Source: JADJPL01 sp964607915
GTDB lineage: Bacteria; Bacteroidota; Bacteroidia; Chitinophagales; Saprospiraceae
Assembly (NCBI GenBank): GCA_964607915.1
Contig: CAZSMU010000180.1
Location: forward strand, 1-6,391
DNA: 6,391 nucleotides
Direction: 5' to 3'
Program-made: the position numbers and the translations under genes
The notes under the pieces: model-generated
Databases searched by the model: none
Seen by the model: the letters and a program-made list of their open reading frames with translations, nothing else
What the model was told of the DNA's origin: nothing
Shown here: positions 1-6,219 of the stretch, in pieces
How the letters are laid out: every line of letters begins with the position of its first letter
Numbering within the stretch: the first letter of the stretch is position 1

Positions 1-78
1 GTATAAAAAACTAAGAGACAACCGCTGTTTTGTACTACTTTTACCTTACACTTAAAGCCATCAAAAACGCATTGTCTT

Positions 79-1122
79 ATGAAAAACCTGATTTTAGCTA
101 TCCTCGCACTGGGTGCCCTCAGTTGCAGCACCAGCATGACCATGCTGGAAGTCCTTCAGCCCTCCCAAGTAGTCCTGCCCGAACATATCCAGACCATCGT
201 CACCCTGGACCGGAGCAAGCCCGAAAAAGGCTTTGCCAACGTAGTCGAGGGGATGGTGAGCGGGGAAGCGATTGGCCAGGACCGCGAAGGCCGTGCCAAA
301 GCCCTGCTCGGACTGGGCGACGCGCTCTCCCGCACCCCTCGTTTTCAGGTCAAGGCGAGCTCACTGGAGCTGAGTGGCTCCAAAAACGGGGCCAACATGC
401 TCCCGCCCCTGCCCTGGCAGGAAATCGAAAGCATCTGCAAGCGGTACGGGGCGGATGCCGTCGCCGCCATCGAATCGTTCGACAACAATACCAGCGTATC
501 CTATACCTCCAGCCAGAGCAAGCAAAAAAATAAAGACGGCACCGAGACGGTCGTCACTTCCTTCACCGCCCGCCGCAACCTGCGCGTCTATGTGGGCTGG
601 CGCCTCTACGACCCCAAAGTACGCGCCGTAATAGACGAAACCGTCATCACCGAGTTCATAGACGATTCCGCCTACGGCAGTACCCAGGAGGCCGCCGGCC
701 GCAACTTGCGGGACATCTACGCCGTGACGCGCGAACTGGCCCTGGCAGCAGGCAACAAGTACGGCATGCGCATCGCCCCGGTATGGATCACCGTGAGCCG
801 TACTTTCTACAATACCGCAAAAGGGGCAGCCCAGGATGCGATGGAACGCGCCAACCGCTACGTCAAAAGCGGGGACTGGGAAGAGGCGGCAAAGATCTGG
901 CGGGACCTCGTGCGCAGCCGCGACCTCAAAACCGCAGGCCGCGCCGCACACAACCTGGCCGTCGCCGCAGAGCGCCTCGGCGCCCTGCCAACCGCTCTGG
1001 ACTGGGCCAAAAAAGCATACAACGAGTACGGGAACAAAGCCAGCCAAAGCTATATCCTCATCCTGGAACAGCGCATCGCCGACCAGGCACGGCTGGATTA
1101 CCAACTCAAAACCCGCACCTAA
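79..1122 (+). CDS. Outer-membrane-type lipoprotein, DUF6340-like, with TPR-like C-terminus
   Basis: Predicted lipoprotein of 347 residues. The N-terminus is a short lysine plus hydrophobic stretch ending in an A-L-S-C lipobox, so Cys16 should be the acylated residue after signal peptidase II cleavage. The mature start C-S-T-S-M has no acidic run of the type known as a Bacteroidota surface-export signal, so it probably faces the periplasm. Residues about 20-245 form a mixed alpha/beta region including a V-G-W-R-L-Y-D segment, which I associate with the Bacteroidota DUF6340 family (recalled, not searched). Residues about 248-325 are helical, with alanine-rich pairs typical of TPR-like repeats (G-D-W-E-E-A-A-K-I-W, then A-A-H-N-L-A-V-A-A-E-R-L-G). 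The ATG at 79 is chosen because it gives the signal peptide directly; no Shine-Dalgarno precedes it. The next gene starts 14 bases after the stop, suggesting co-transcription. Molecular function is unknown; a scaffold or protein-interaction role is inferred from the TPR-like part only. Confidence 0.85.
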   Translation: MKNLILAILALGALSCSTSMTMLEVLQPSQVVLPEHIQTIVTLDRSKPEKGFANVVEGMVSGEAIGQDREGRAKALLGLGDALSRTPRFQVKASSLELSGSKNGANMLPPLPWQEIESICKRYGADAVAAIESFDNNTSVSYTSSQSKQKNKDGTETVVTSFTARRNLRVYVGWRLYDPKVRAVIDETVITEFIDDSAYGSTQEAAGRNLRDIYAVTRELALAAGNKYGMRIAPVWITVSRTFYNTAKGAAQDAMERANRYVKSGDWEEAAKIWRDLVRSRDLKTAGRAAHNLAVAAERLGALPTALDWAKKAYNEYGNKASQSYILILEQRIADQARLDYQLKTRT

Positions 1123-1136
1123 GCAAATACTATGAG

Positions 1137-3983
1137 ATGATTAGCATACCCCGCATCCTGCTCATCCTACCTTGTTTCCTGGGCTGCCTGCAGGCGGCCA
1201 CAGGCCAGTCGGCCCCTACGCCCGTTTTTGCCCCCCAAAACAGCCTTCGCCTCACAGGCGTCCGCACCCCGGAGCAAACCCACGCACTGCCCGCTGGCAT
1301 CCCTCTTTTTTCAGCCGTCGTCAACGGGAAAACGCTGTACGCGCACCGCGCAACCTTCGAGCGATTGCGCGGCGACAGCGCGCAGTACCGATTGGAAGGG
1401 CTCGAGATCATCGTCTCCCCTCCGGAAAAGGGCGAGGGCTACACCCGCTACGGCATCCGCTTCCGCAACCCCTCCCCTGCCGATACCCTCGTGTTAGAGA
1501 ATGTAGTCCCGCTGGGTGCCTCTCCAACGCATCCCTACCTCAGCGGACTGGGCAAACACAGCTTGTCGCGCGCCCACCTCTTCCTGCCGGGCCAGGCCCC
1601 TGTCAACGTCATCCTCCCCGACAATGCCTGGGAGTTGGGCTATGCCAGCCTTCCTTTAGATGCACACACGCAGCTCTGCGCCTTGGCCCGCCGCCGCGAA
1701 TGGGACGACAAAGCCCGCCGTCGCCGCTTTGAGACCCAACTCCTTCCCGGCGGCTCGGTCAGCTACCGGCTATGGGTGGAAACCTTCCACGGCGACTGGC
1801 AGGAGGGGCTGCGGCGCATGTTCCAACAGCGCTATTTATACGACCTTGAGGGCAAAGTATTCGACGACAGCCTGTACCGGAGGGCTGATCAGCAGTGGAT
1901 ACGGCATGCGTATGCCATGCACCTCATCATGGGCTGGGACCGCGATTTTTACGACCCCGATACCCGGCAGTACCAACTTCAGGGGTTCTTGCAGCGCATG
2001 AAACCCCTGCTCGGCGGTACCGACGTCGTCGGAATCTGGCCCAACTGGCCCATGTTAGGGCTCGACCAGCGCAACCAGTGGGACCTCCTGCGCGACCTTC
2101 CCGGAGGGCTCCCCGCCCTGCGCGAACAAGCCGAAAACAGCCGCCGCCTGGGAGCTCGTTTTTTCATCAGCTACAACCCCTGGGATGAAAGCACCCGCTG
2201 GGAAGACCACCACGCCGGCATGTCGGATATAATCCGCGAAATCGGTGCCGATGGCGTCGTACTCGATACGGAGGGAAAATCGAGCCCGGAGCGGCAACAG
2301 GCGGCCGACCGGGCCCGACCGGGCGTCATCATGTACAGCGAAGGCATGGCAGTGCCCAAAGACATGCCCGGCATACGCTCCGGTCGCGTGCACAACGCCC
2401 TCTACTACCCTCCCCTGCTCAACCTCAACAAACTCATCCGGCCCGATTTTGCGATTTTTCGCGTAGCCGAACTCTTTAAAGAACCTATCCGCCGGGAATT
2501 TGCGCTGTCGCTCTTCAACGGGTACGGCACTGAAATCAACCAGTTCCAGCCGGGACGACCCGACTGGCTCGAAGAACAGTATGCCTACTGGGGCCGCATC
2601 CTGATGGCACAGCGCGAAAACAGTTCCCATTTTCAGCAGTTCGGTTTCACCCCCCTCTACCCTTCGCTGCGCGATTCCGTCTATGTCAACGCCTGGCCCG
2701 GAGGGGAGAAAACCGTTTTCACCCTGTTCAGCAGGCTCCCCGGAGGCTTTACAGGGCCTCTTTTCTATGCGCCGGCGCAGGCCGACGCCCACGTCGTAGA
2801 TCTCTGGAACCACCTCGAAGTACCCGTACAAGCCGTCGAAGGACGCTGGGCCATCCCCGTTGACCTCGAGGGCTTTTCCGCTAAATGGCTAGGCACCAAC
2901 AACGAAGGGGCAGCAGGTATCTTAGCTGTGCTCCCCCGGATTCTGGAAGTGGAGCGGGACGGCGACCTGCTCCACTTCTCCGCCCAGCGCGGCGATGAAG
3001 TCCGCGTATGGGCAGGCGACCCGAGCTACGCCAAAACCCCCGCCCGATTCAGCACCGGCAAGCAAAGCATCCGCCTCTACACCCACTTTGGCGCGTATGA
3101 GGGCAAAATCGTCGTGCAGGTATTTGAAAACGGCGAACTCCTCGACGAGCGCATCGCCTCGCTCCCCGCCGGCACGGCACGGCGCATCAGCCAGTCTGAA
3201 CGCACCACCGCCGCTGGAAAAACCCCGCCCGGCATGGTCCGCGTGCCCGGCGGACGCTTCCTGTTCCGCGTCACCTACGGCGATAACTTCATCCCCCATC
3301 CCGACCAGTACCCCAAAGACAGTATTGAAGTACCGGGGTTTTACATGGATAAACACCCCGTCACCAACGCGCAGTTCCTCGCCTTTCTCCAGCAAAGCGG
3401 ATACCGCCCTGCCGACACCAGCAACTTCCTCCGGCACTGGCACGGGGGGAAGATACCCGCCGGCCAGGAGCAGCACCCCGTAGTCTTCATCCACTACGAC
3501 GATGCCTTGGCCTACTGCCGCTGGGCCGGCAAACGGCTGCCCAGCGAACTGGAATGGCAATACGCCGCCCAGACTTCCGACGGGCGCGACTGGCCCTGGG
3601 CCAAAGACGCCCGCGTGGACCGCGAAAGCCAGGTCGTGACCAGTACCCTCACCGTGTCCAGGCTGAAGGTGGATTCTACCCTCTGCAACACCGGCAACGG
3701 ACGTCTCGCCCCCATAGGCAGCTATCCGAACGGTGCCAACCCGCTGGGACTCGAAGATCTCGTAGGGAGCGTCTGGCAACTGACCCACGACGTCTATGCC
3801 AATGGAGCCAATACGTTTCACATCCTCAAAGGCGGTAGCTACTACCTGCCCGCCAGCAGTTGGTGGTATGTGGAAGGAGGGCCGCGAGAGTTGACCTACT
3901 CCCAGAAACTCATGCGCATCAGTCCGGGGTTTGAACGCAACGGCACCATCGGCTTCCGCTGCGTACAAGACAGCGCCCATTAG
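1137..3983 (+). CDS. Exported glycoside-hydrolase-like protein fused to a C-terminal FGE/SUMF1-fold domain
   Basis: Protein of 948 residues. The start at 1137 is chosen because it opens a signal peptide (M-I-S-I-P-R-I-L-L-I-L..., cleavage near residues 20-25); the open frame runs upstream to 783, but that part is an arginine/proline-rich shadow of the preceding gene. Residues about 30-245 look like a beta domain. Residues about 253-500 look like a TIM barrel, with M-G-W-D-R-D (265-270), S-Y-N-P-W-D (345-350), D-G-V-V-L-D-T-E (372-379) and Y-S-E-G-M (400-404). By analogy with barrel glycosidases, D377 or D372 and E402 are candidate catalytic acids; this is inference. Residues about 505-690 look like a further beta domain. 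Residues 700-945 are an FGE-sulfatase/SUMF1 fold: M-V-R-V-P-G-G-R-F, then Y-C-R-W-A-G-K-R-L-P-S-E-L-E-W (793-807), G-G-S-Y (899-902) and G-F-R-C-V. The two FGE catalytic cysteines are replaced by L904 and W909, so formylglycine-generating activity is unlikely. Probable role: extracytoplasmic carbohydrate processing or binding. GH family unassigned. Confidence 0.85.
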   Translation: MISIPRILLILPCFLGCLQAATGQSAPTPVFAPQNSLRLTGVRTPEQTHALPAGIPLFSAVVNGKTLYAHRATFERLRGDSAQYRLEGLEIIVSPPEKGEGYTRYGIRFRNPSPADTLVLENVVPLGASPTHPYLSGLGKHSLSRAHLFLPGQAPVNVILPDNAWELGYASLPLDAHTQLCALARRREWDDKARRRRFETQLLPGGSVSYRLWVETFHGDWQEGLRRMFQQRYLYDLEGKVFDDSLYRRADQQWIRHAYAMHLIMGWDRDFYDPDTRQYQLQGFLQRMKPLLGGTDVVGIWPNWPMLGLDQRNQWDLLRDLPGGLPALREQAENSRRLGARFFISYNPWDESTRWEDHHAGMSDIIREIGADGVVLDTEGKSSPERQQAADRARPGVIMYSEGMAVPKDMPGIRSGRVHNALYYPPLLNLNKLIRPDFAIFRVAELFKEPIRREFALSLFNGYGTEINQFQPGRPDWLEEQYAYWGRILMAQRENSSHFQQFGFTPLYPSLRDSVYVNAWPGGEKTVFTLFSRLPGGFTGPLFYAPAQADAHVVDLWNHLEVPVQAVEGRWAIPVDLEGFSAKWLGTNNEGAAGILAVLPRILEVERDGDLLHFSAQRGDEVRVWAGDPSYAKTPARFSTGKQSIRLYTHFGAYEGKIVVQVFENGELLDERIASLPAGTARRISQSERTTAAGKTPPGMVRVPGGRFLFRVTYGDNFIPHPDQYPKDSIEVPGFYMDKHPVTNAQFLAFLQQSGYRPADTSNFLRHWHGGKIPAGQEQHPVVFIHYDDALAYCRWAGKRLPSELEWQYAAQTSDGRDWPWAKDARVDRESQVVTSTLTVSRLKVDSTLCNTGNGRLAPIGSYPNGANPLGLEDLVGSVWQLTHDVYANGANTFHILKGGSYYLPASSWWYVEGGPRELTYSQKLMRISPGFERNGTIGFRCVQDSAH

Positions 3984-4009
3984 ACTTGTCGCGAGAGAAT
4001 CCACGAGGG
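3981..4009. repeat. Dispersed repeat, copy 1 (begins at a stop codon)
   Basis: A 29-base segment beginning TAGACTTGT and ending CGAGGG that recurs at 6095-6124. The copies agree at 26 of 30 aligned positions, with three substitutions and one single-base indel. Its first three bases are the TAG stop codon of the preceding gene. The single-base indel argues against protein coding. Unlike copy 2, this copy does not fold into the CGAGG/CCTCG hairpin. The family may be a genome-wide intergenic repeat; only two copies are visible here. Confidence 0.7.
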
Positions 4010-4075
4010 TCAAAAAGTTCTTTTGCCGCAGGGCTTTGTTAAACATTCCGTTATCTTCCCCTGTTTTTTTATCCG

Positions 4076-5032
4076 ATGAAAAAAATATACGTCCAGCTCC
4101 AACTCCGGGCCTTCCGCTGGGCAGAAGGTCGCAGGTTTTATTTCACCTTCTCTATCCTGTTTGTGGTGGCCATGCTCTACCGCCTGCTGGAAGCGCGCAC
4201 CGACGACCCCGCTTTCCTGCGGCAGCTCAATCAAAACCCTCTGGGTCTAAAGGCTTCTACACACCACTACCAGCAAGATGGGCGAGCGATGCGCTACGTA
4301 GAAATCGGCTATGACAGCCTGCCCCTCATCGTGTTCGTACACGGAGCCCCCAGTTCCTCCGCGTTCTGGAAGTCCCTCTTGCGCGACACCCAACTGCTCA
4401 GGCGCGCCAAGCTGTTGGCAGTGGACCGCGCCGGATACGGGTACTCCGGGTACGGCGTACCGGAGGTGTCGGTCCAACGACAAGCCGCCCTCATCGCTCC
4501 CATTTTGAAGGCCAAGCGGAACGCACACCCCGCCATCATCCTGCACGGCTCCTCCTATGGTGGAACCGTCACCGCCCGCCTGGCTATGGATTATCCCGAA
4601 CTCATAGACGGTATCCTGCTGCAATCCTCCTCCAACAAGCCGGAGGCGGAAACCACCTACTGGATCACCCATCCCACCAGCCACCCCTGGCTACGCTGGC
4701 TGATTCCAGGCTCGCTGCGCGTAGCCAACGCCGAAAAACTCGCCCATGCCAGCCAGCTGCGCGCCATGGAGGCAGGGTGGCAGCACATCAAAAGCGCCGC
4801 CATTATCCTGCACGGACTGGAAGACCGCCTCATTTTTCCGGACAACGCCCGCTATGCCTACACGCGCATGAAAAATGCCGCCTTTCTGCAATGGAAAATG
4901 GTCAAAGGCAGCCGGCACGACCTGTTGTTCACCCAGCGCCCGCTGCTCGTCCGTTCCCTGCTGACCCTGCTCGATGTCACCGCAAAAGAACATCCCTTAG
5001 CACACTCCCGCCATGGCCAACGTAAATATTGA
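4076..5032 (+). CDS. Membrane-anchored alpha/beta-fold hydrolase
   Basis: Serine hydrolase of the alpha/beta fold, 318 residues. A basic N-terminus is followed by one hydrophobic segment (about 21-37, F-Y-F-T-F-S-I-L-F-V-V-A-M-L-Y), which should anchor it in the inner membrane or act as an uncleaved signal; the catalytic domain then probably lies in the periplasm. The oxyanion-hole motif is V-H-G-A-P with H89 and G90. The nucleophile elbow is G-S-S-Y-G with Ser160. Asp250 in H-G-L-E-D-R-L-I-F-P and His281 in G-S-R-H-D complete the triad. Order and spacing fit the family, and the lid between elbow and acid is short. Substrate cannot be told from sequence: esterase, lipase-like and peptidase-like members share this pattern. 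No Shine-Dalgarno precedes the ATG; a T-rich run lies just upstream. Its last 20 bases overlap the start of ung, so the two are probably co-transcribed and translationally coupled. Confidence 0.9.
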   Translation: MKKIYVQLQLRAFRWAEGRRFYFTFSILFVVAMLYRLLEARTDDPAFLRQLNQNPLGLKASTHHYQQDGRAMRYVEIGYDSLPLIVFVHGAPSSSAFWKSLLRDTQLLRRAKLLAVDRAGYGYSGYGVPEVSVQRQAALIAPILKAKRNAHPAIILHGSSYGGTVTARLAMDYPELIDGILLQSSSNKPEAETTYWITHPTSHPWLRWLIPGSLRVANAEKLAHASQLRAMEAGWQHIKSAAIILHGLEDRLIFPDNARYAYTRMKNAAFLQWKMVKGSRHDLLFTQRPLLVRSLLTLLDVTAKEHPLAHSRHGQRKY

Positions 5033-5684
5033 AGAATCCTGGAAAACCGTCTTGCAAGACCTCTTCGAACAGCCCTTTTTTGATAATCTCGTCGCCTTCA
5101 TCAAAGAGGAAAAAGCCGAGGGAAAGGTCATCTATCCTCCCGGCAGCCTGATCTTCAACGCTTTCAATCGAACCCCCTTCGAGCAGGTCAAAGTAGTCAT
5201 CCTGGGGCAGGATCCGTACCACAACCCTGGGGAAGCCATGGGGCTCTGTTTCAGCGTGCCCCGAGGGGTGCGAATCCCCCCCTCCTTGCAGAACATCTAC
5301 AAAGAACTCAATGCCGACCTCGGCGTGGCCATCCCCGGCCACGGCGACCTCACCCGATGGGCAGAGCACGGGGTATTCCTCCTCAACGCCATGCTCACCG
5401 TCGAACAAAACAAAGCCGGCTCCCACCAGTATATCGGCTGGCAGGATTTTACGGATGGCGTCATCCGTGCGCTGTCGCGAAAACGAGAAGGTCTGGTATT
5501 CATGCTCTGGGGGAACTTCGCCCGAAAAAAAGCCGCGCTCATTGATCGGTCGCGCCATCTGGTGCTCGAAGCCGCACACCCCTCGCCCCTTGCACAAGGC
5601 GCATTCTTTGGCTGCCGCCATTTTTCCAAAGCCAACGAATACTTGATTTCCAAAGGTAAAGACCCTATTGACTGGACGATTTAA
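5013..5684 (+). CDS. ung: Uracil-DNA glycosylase, family 1
   Basis: Removes uracil from DNA after cytosine deamination or dUMP incorporation, the first step of base excision repair in the cytoplasm. The 223 residues are close to the usual size (E. coli Ung is 229). Diagnostic motifs are all present: G-Q-D-P-Y-H at 65-70, with D67 as the water-activating aspartate and Y69 as the residue that blocks thymine; L-C-F-S-V with F80 stacking on the base; F-L-L-N-A with N125 reading uracil; and the H-P-S-P-L minor-groove loop at 189-193 with catalytic H189. The stretch after the first motif is N-P-G-E-A-M-G-L, where E. coli and human enzymes have Q-A-H-G-L, so the usual histidine is Met76; I expect no loss of activity. 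The ATG at 5013 lies inside the end of the upstream hydrolase gene (20-base overlap). The DUF423 gene starts 17 bases downstream. Confidence 0.97.
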   Translation: MANVNIEESWKTVLQDLFEQPFFDNLVAFIKEEKAEGKVIYPPGSLIFNAFNRTPFEQVKVVILGQDPYHNPGEAMGLCFSVPRGVRIPPSLQNIYKELNADLGVAIPGHGDLTRWAEHGVFLLNAMLTVEQNKAGSHQYIGWQDFTDGVIRALSRKREGLVFMLWGNFARKKAALIDRSRHLVLEAAHPSPLAQGAFFGCRHFSKANEYLISKGKDPIDWTI

Positions 5685-5701
5685 CCCAAACAATCCTTCA
5701 C

Positions 5702-6094
5702 ATGATCAACTACACCTTCCTCCGACTGTCGGCAATATTCGGATTCCTGTCGGTCGCCCTCGGCGCCATGGGCGCACACGCCTTGCGCCCCCTGTTGGGC
5801 GATGTCTCCTTAGGCAACTTCGAAACTGCGGTCAAGTACCAGTTTTACCATGCCCTAGCCCTGCTCGCCATCGCGATTTTGCAGCAATACGGGCACAAAA
5901 AAATGCTCGCCACCGCCGGCTGGCTCTTCTTTAGCGGCATACTCTTCTTCTCCGGCTCCCTATTCCTGCTCAGCACCCGCGAGATACACGGCATGGCCGT
6001 GGGCTGGCTCGGCCCGGTGACGCCTCTCGGCGGACTGCTGCTCATGGGCGGCTGGGCCCTGGTGTTTATGGCTGCTGTGAAGCCGAAAGGATAG
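5702..6094 (+). CDS. DUF423 family small integral membrane protein (YgdD/TMEM256-like)
   Basis: A 130-residue protein that is almost entirely hydrophobic, with about four membrane segments (roughly residues 6-28, 45-62, 68-90 and 100-125). The start L-S-A-I-F-G-F-L-S-V-A-L-G-A-M-G-A-H-A-L, followed by F-E-T-A-V-K-Y-Q-F-Y-H-A-L-A-L-L, is the hallmark of DUF423, which includes E. coli YgdD and eukaryotic TMEM256. Near the end G-P-V-T-P-L-G-G matches the conserved family motif. Length is typical. The biochemical role of the family is not known. It follows ung by 17 bases and is probably in the same transcript. The stop TAG is followed at once by a second TAG that begins the downstream repeat. 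Confidence 0.93.
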   Translation: MINYTFLRLSAIFGFLSVALGAMGAHALRPLLGDVSLGNFETAVKYQFYHALALLAIAILQQYGHKKMLATAGWLFFSGILFFSGSLFLLSTREIHGMAVGWLGPVTPLGGLLLMGGWALVFMAAVKPKG

Positions 6095-6124
6095 TAGACT
6101 TGTTGCGAGGGGAATCCTCGAGGG
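6095..6124. repeat. Dispersed repeat, copy 2, with small hairpin
   Basis: Second copy of the repeat at 3981-4009, in the same orientation and again directly after a gene end. It contains a perfect 5-bp inverted repeat, CGAGG (6106-6110) and CCTCG (6116-6120), around a GGAAT loop. No T-run follows, so it is not a standard intrinsic terminator, although a role in transcript 3' ends is possible. The two copies flank the hydrolase-ung-DUF423 cluster as direct repeats. Confidence 0.7.
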
Positions 6125-6141
6125 GATGACGCTGTATCGGG

Positions 6142-6151
6142 TATCCGGATA
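6142..6151. other. Perfect 10-base palindrome TATCCGGATA
   Basis: The self-complementary sequence TATCCGGATA lies in the 125-base intergenic region, about 40 bases upstream of the putative -7 element of the next gene. A regulator-binding site is possible from its position, but a 10-base palindrome can arise by chance. Nothing else supports a function. Confidence 0.3.
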
Positions 6152-6191
6152 GAAACGCTACCAATGCCAGACACACAACCTGCTTTTTTCG

Positions 6192-6199
6192 TACCTTTG
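6192..6199 (+). promoter_or_regulatory. Putative Bacteroidota -7 promoter element (TACCTTTG)
   Basis: TACCTTTG matches the TAnnTTTG consensus of the primary sigma factor in Bacteroidota at all six fixed positions, and it follows a T-run as such promoters often do. It ends 20 bases before the ATG at 6220, implying a short leader of about 15 bases. I see no good TTTG-type -33 element at the expected distance, which lowers confidence. If real, the AAA-ATPase-like gene is transcribed separately from the upstream cluster. Confidence 0.55.
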
Positions 6200-6219
6200 C
6201 ATAAAACCAGGCTTTGTCC

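Noticed and set aside
1..78. Promoter for the lipoprotein gene, for example TACTTTTA at 36-43
   Set aside because: It matches only five of the six fixed positions of TAnnTTTG and has no -33 element at a suitable distance. The region is AT-rich and may hold a promoter, but I cannot fix one.
30..533. Open frame overlapping the start of the lipoprotein gene
   Set aside because: The translation is compositionally odd (proline, arginine and serine rich) with no signal or motif, and it conflicts with the lipoprotein frame.
783..1136. In-frame extension of the fusion protein upstream of 1137
   Set aside because: It overlaps the well-supported lipoprotein gene in another frame, is rich in arginine, proline and glutamine as expected for a shadow frame in GC-rich DNA, and would bury the signal peptide.
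3831..3983. Variable region of a diversity-generating retroelement, since variable proteins also use an FGE/C-type-lectin-like fold ending in G-F-R
   Set aside because: The 3' end is not enriched in AAY codons, and I saw no template-repeat copy and no reverse transcriptase in the window. Flanking sequence would be needed to exclude it fully.
4011..4025. CAAAA-AGTTC-TTTTG inverted repeat as a terminator of the left gene pair
   Set aside because: Only five weak A-T-rich pairs, and no T-run after it.
2922..4046. Long antisense open frame of 374 codons, and similar ones at 361-1104, 2055-2831 and 4977-5693
   Set aside because: Long antisense frames are expected opposite GC-rich genes. None shows a recognisable motif, and each lies opposite a gene with clear family motifs or a clear export signal.
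4035..4059. TTTG (4035-4038) plus TATCTTCC (4052-4059) as promoter of the hydrolase gene
   Set aside because: The spacing of 13 bases is too short for the Bacteroidota -33/-7 arrangement, and the -7 match is only four of six.
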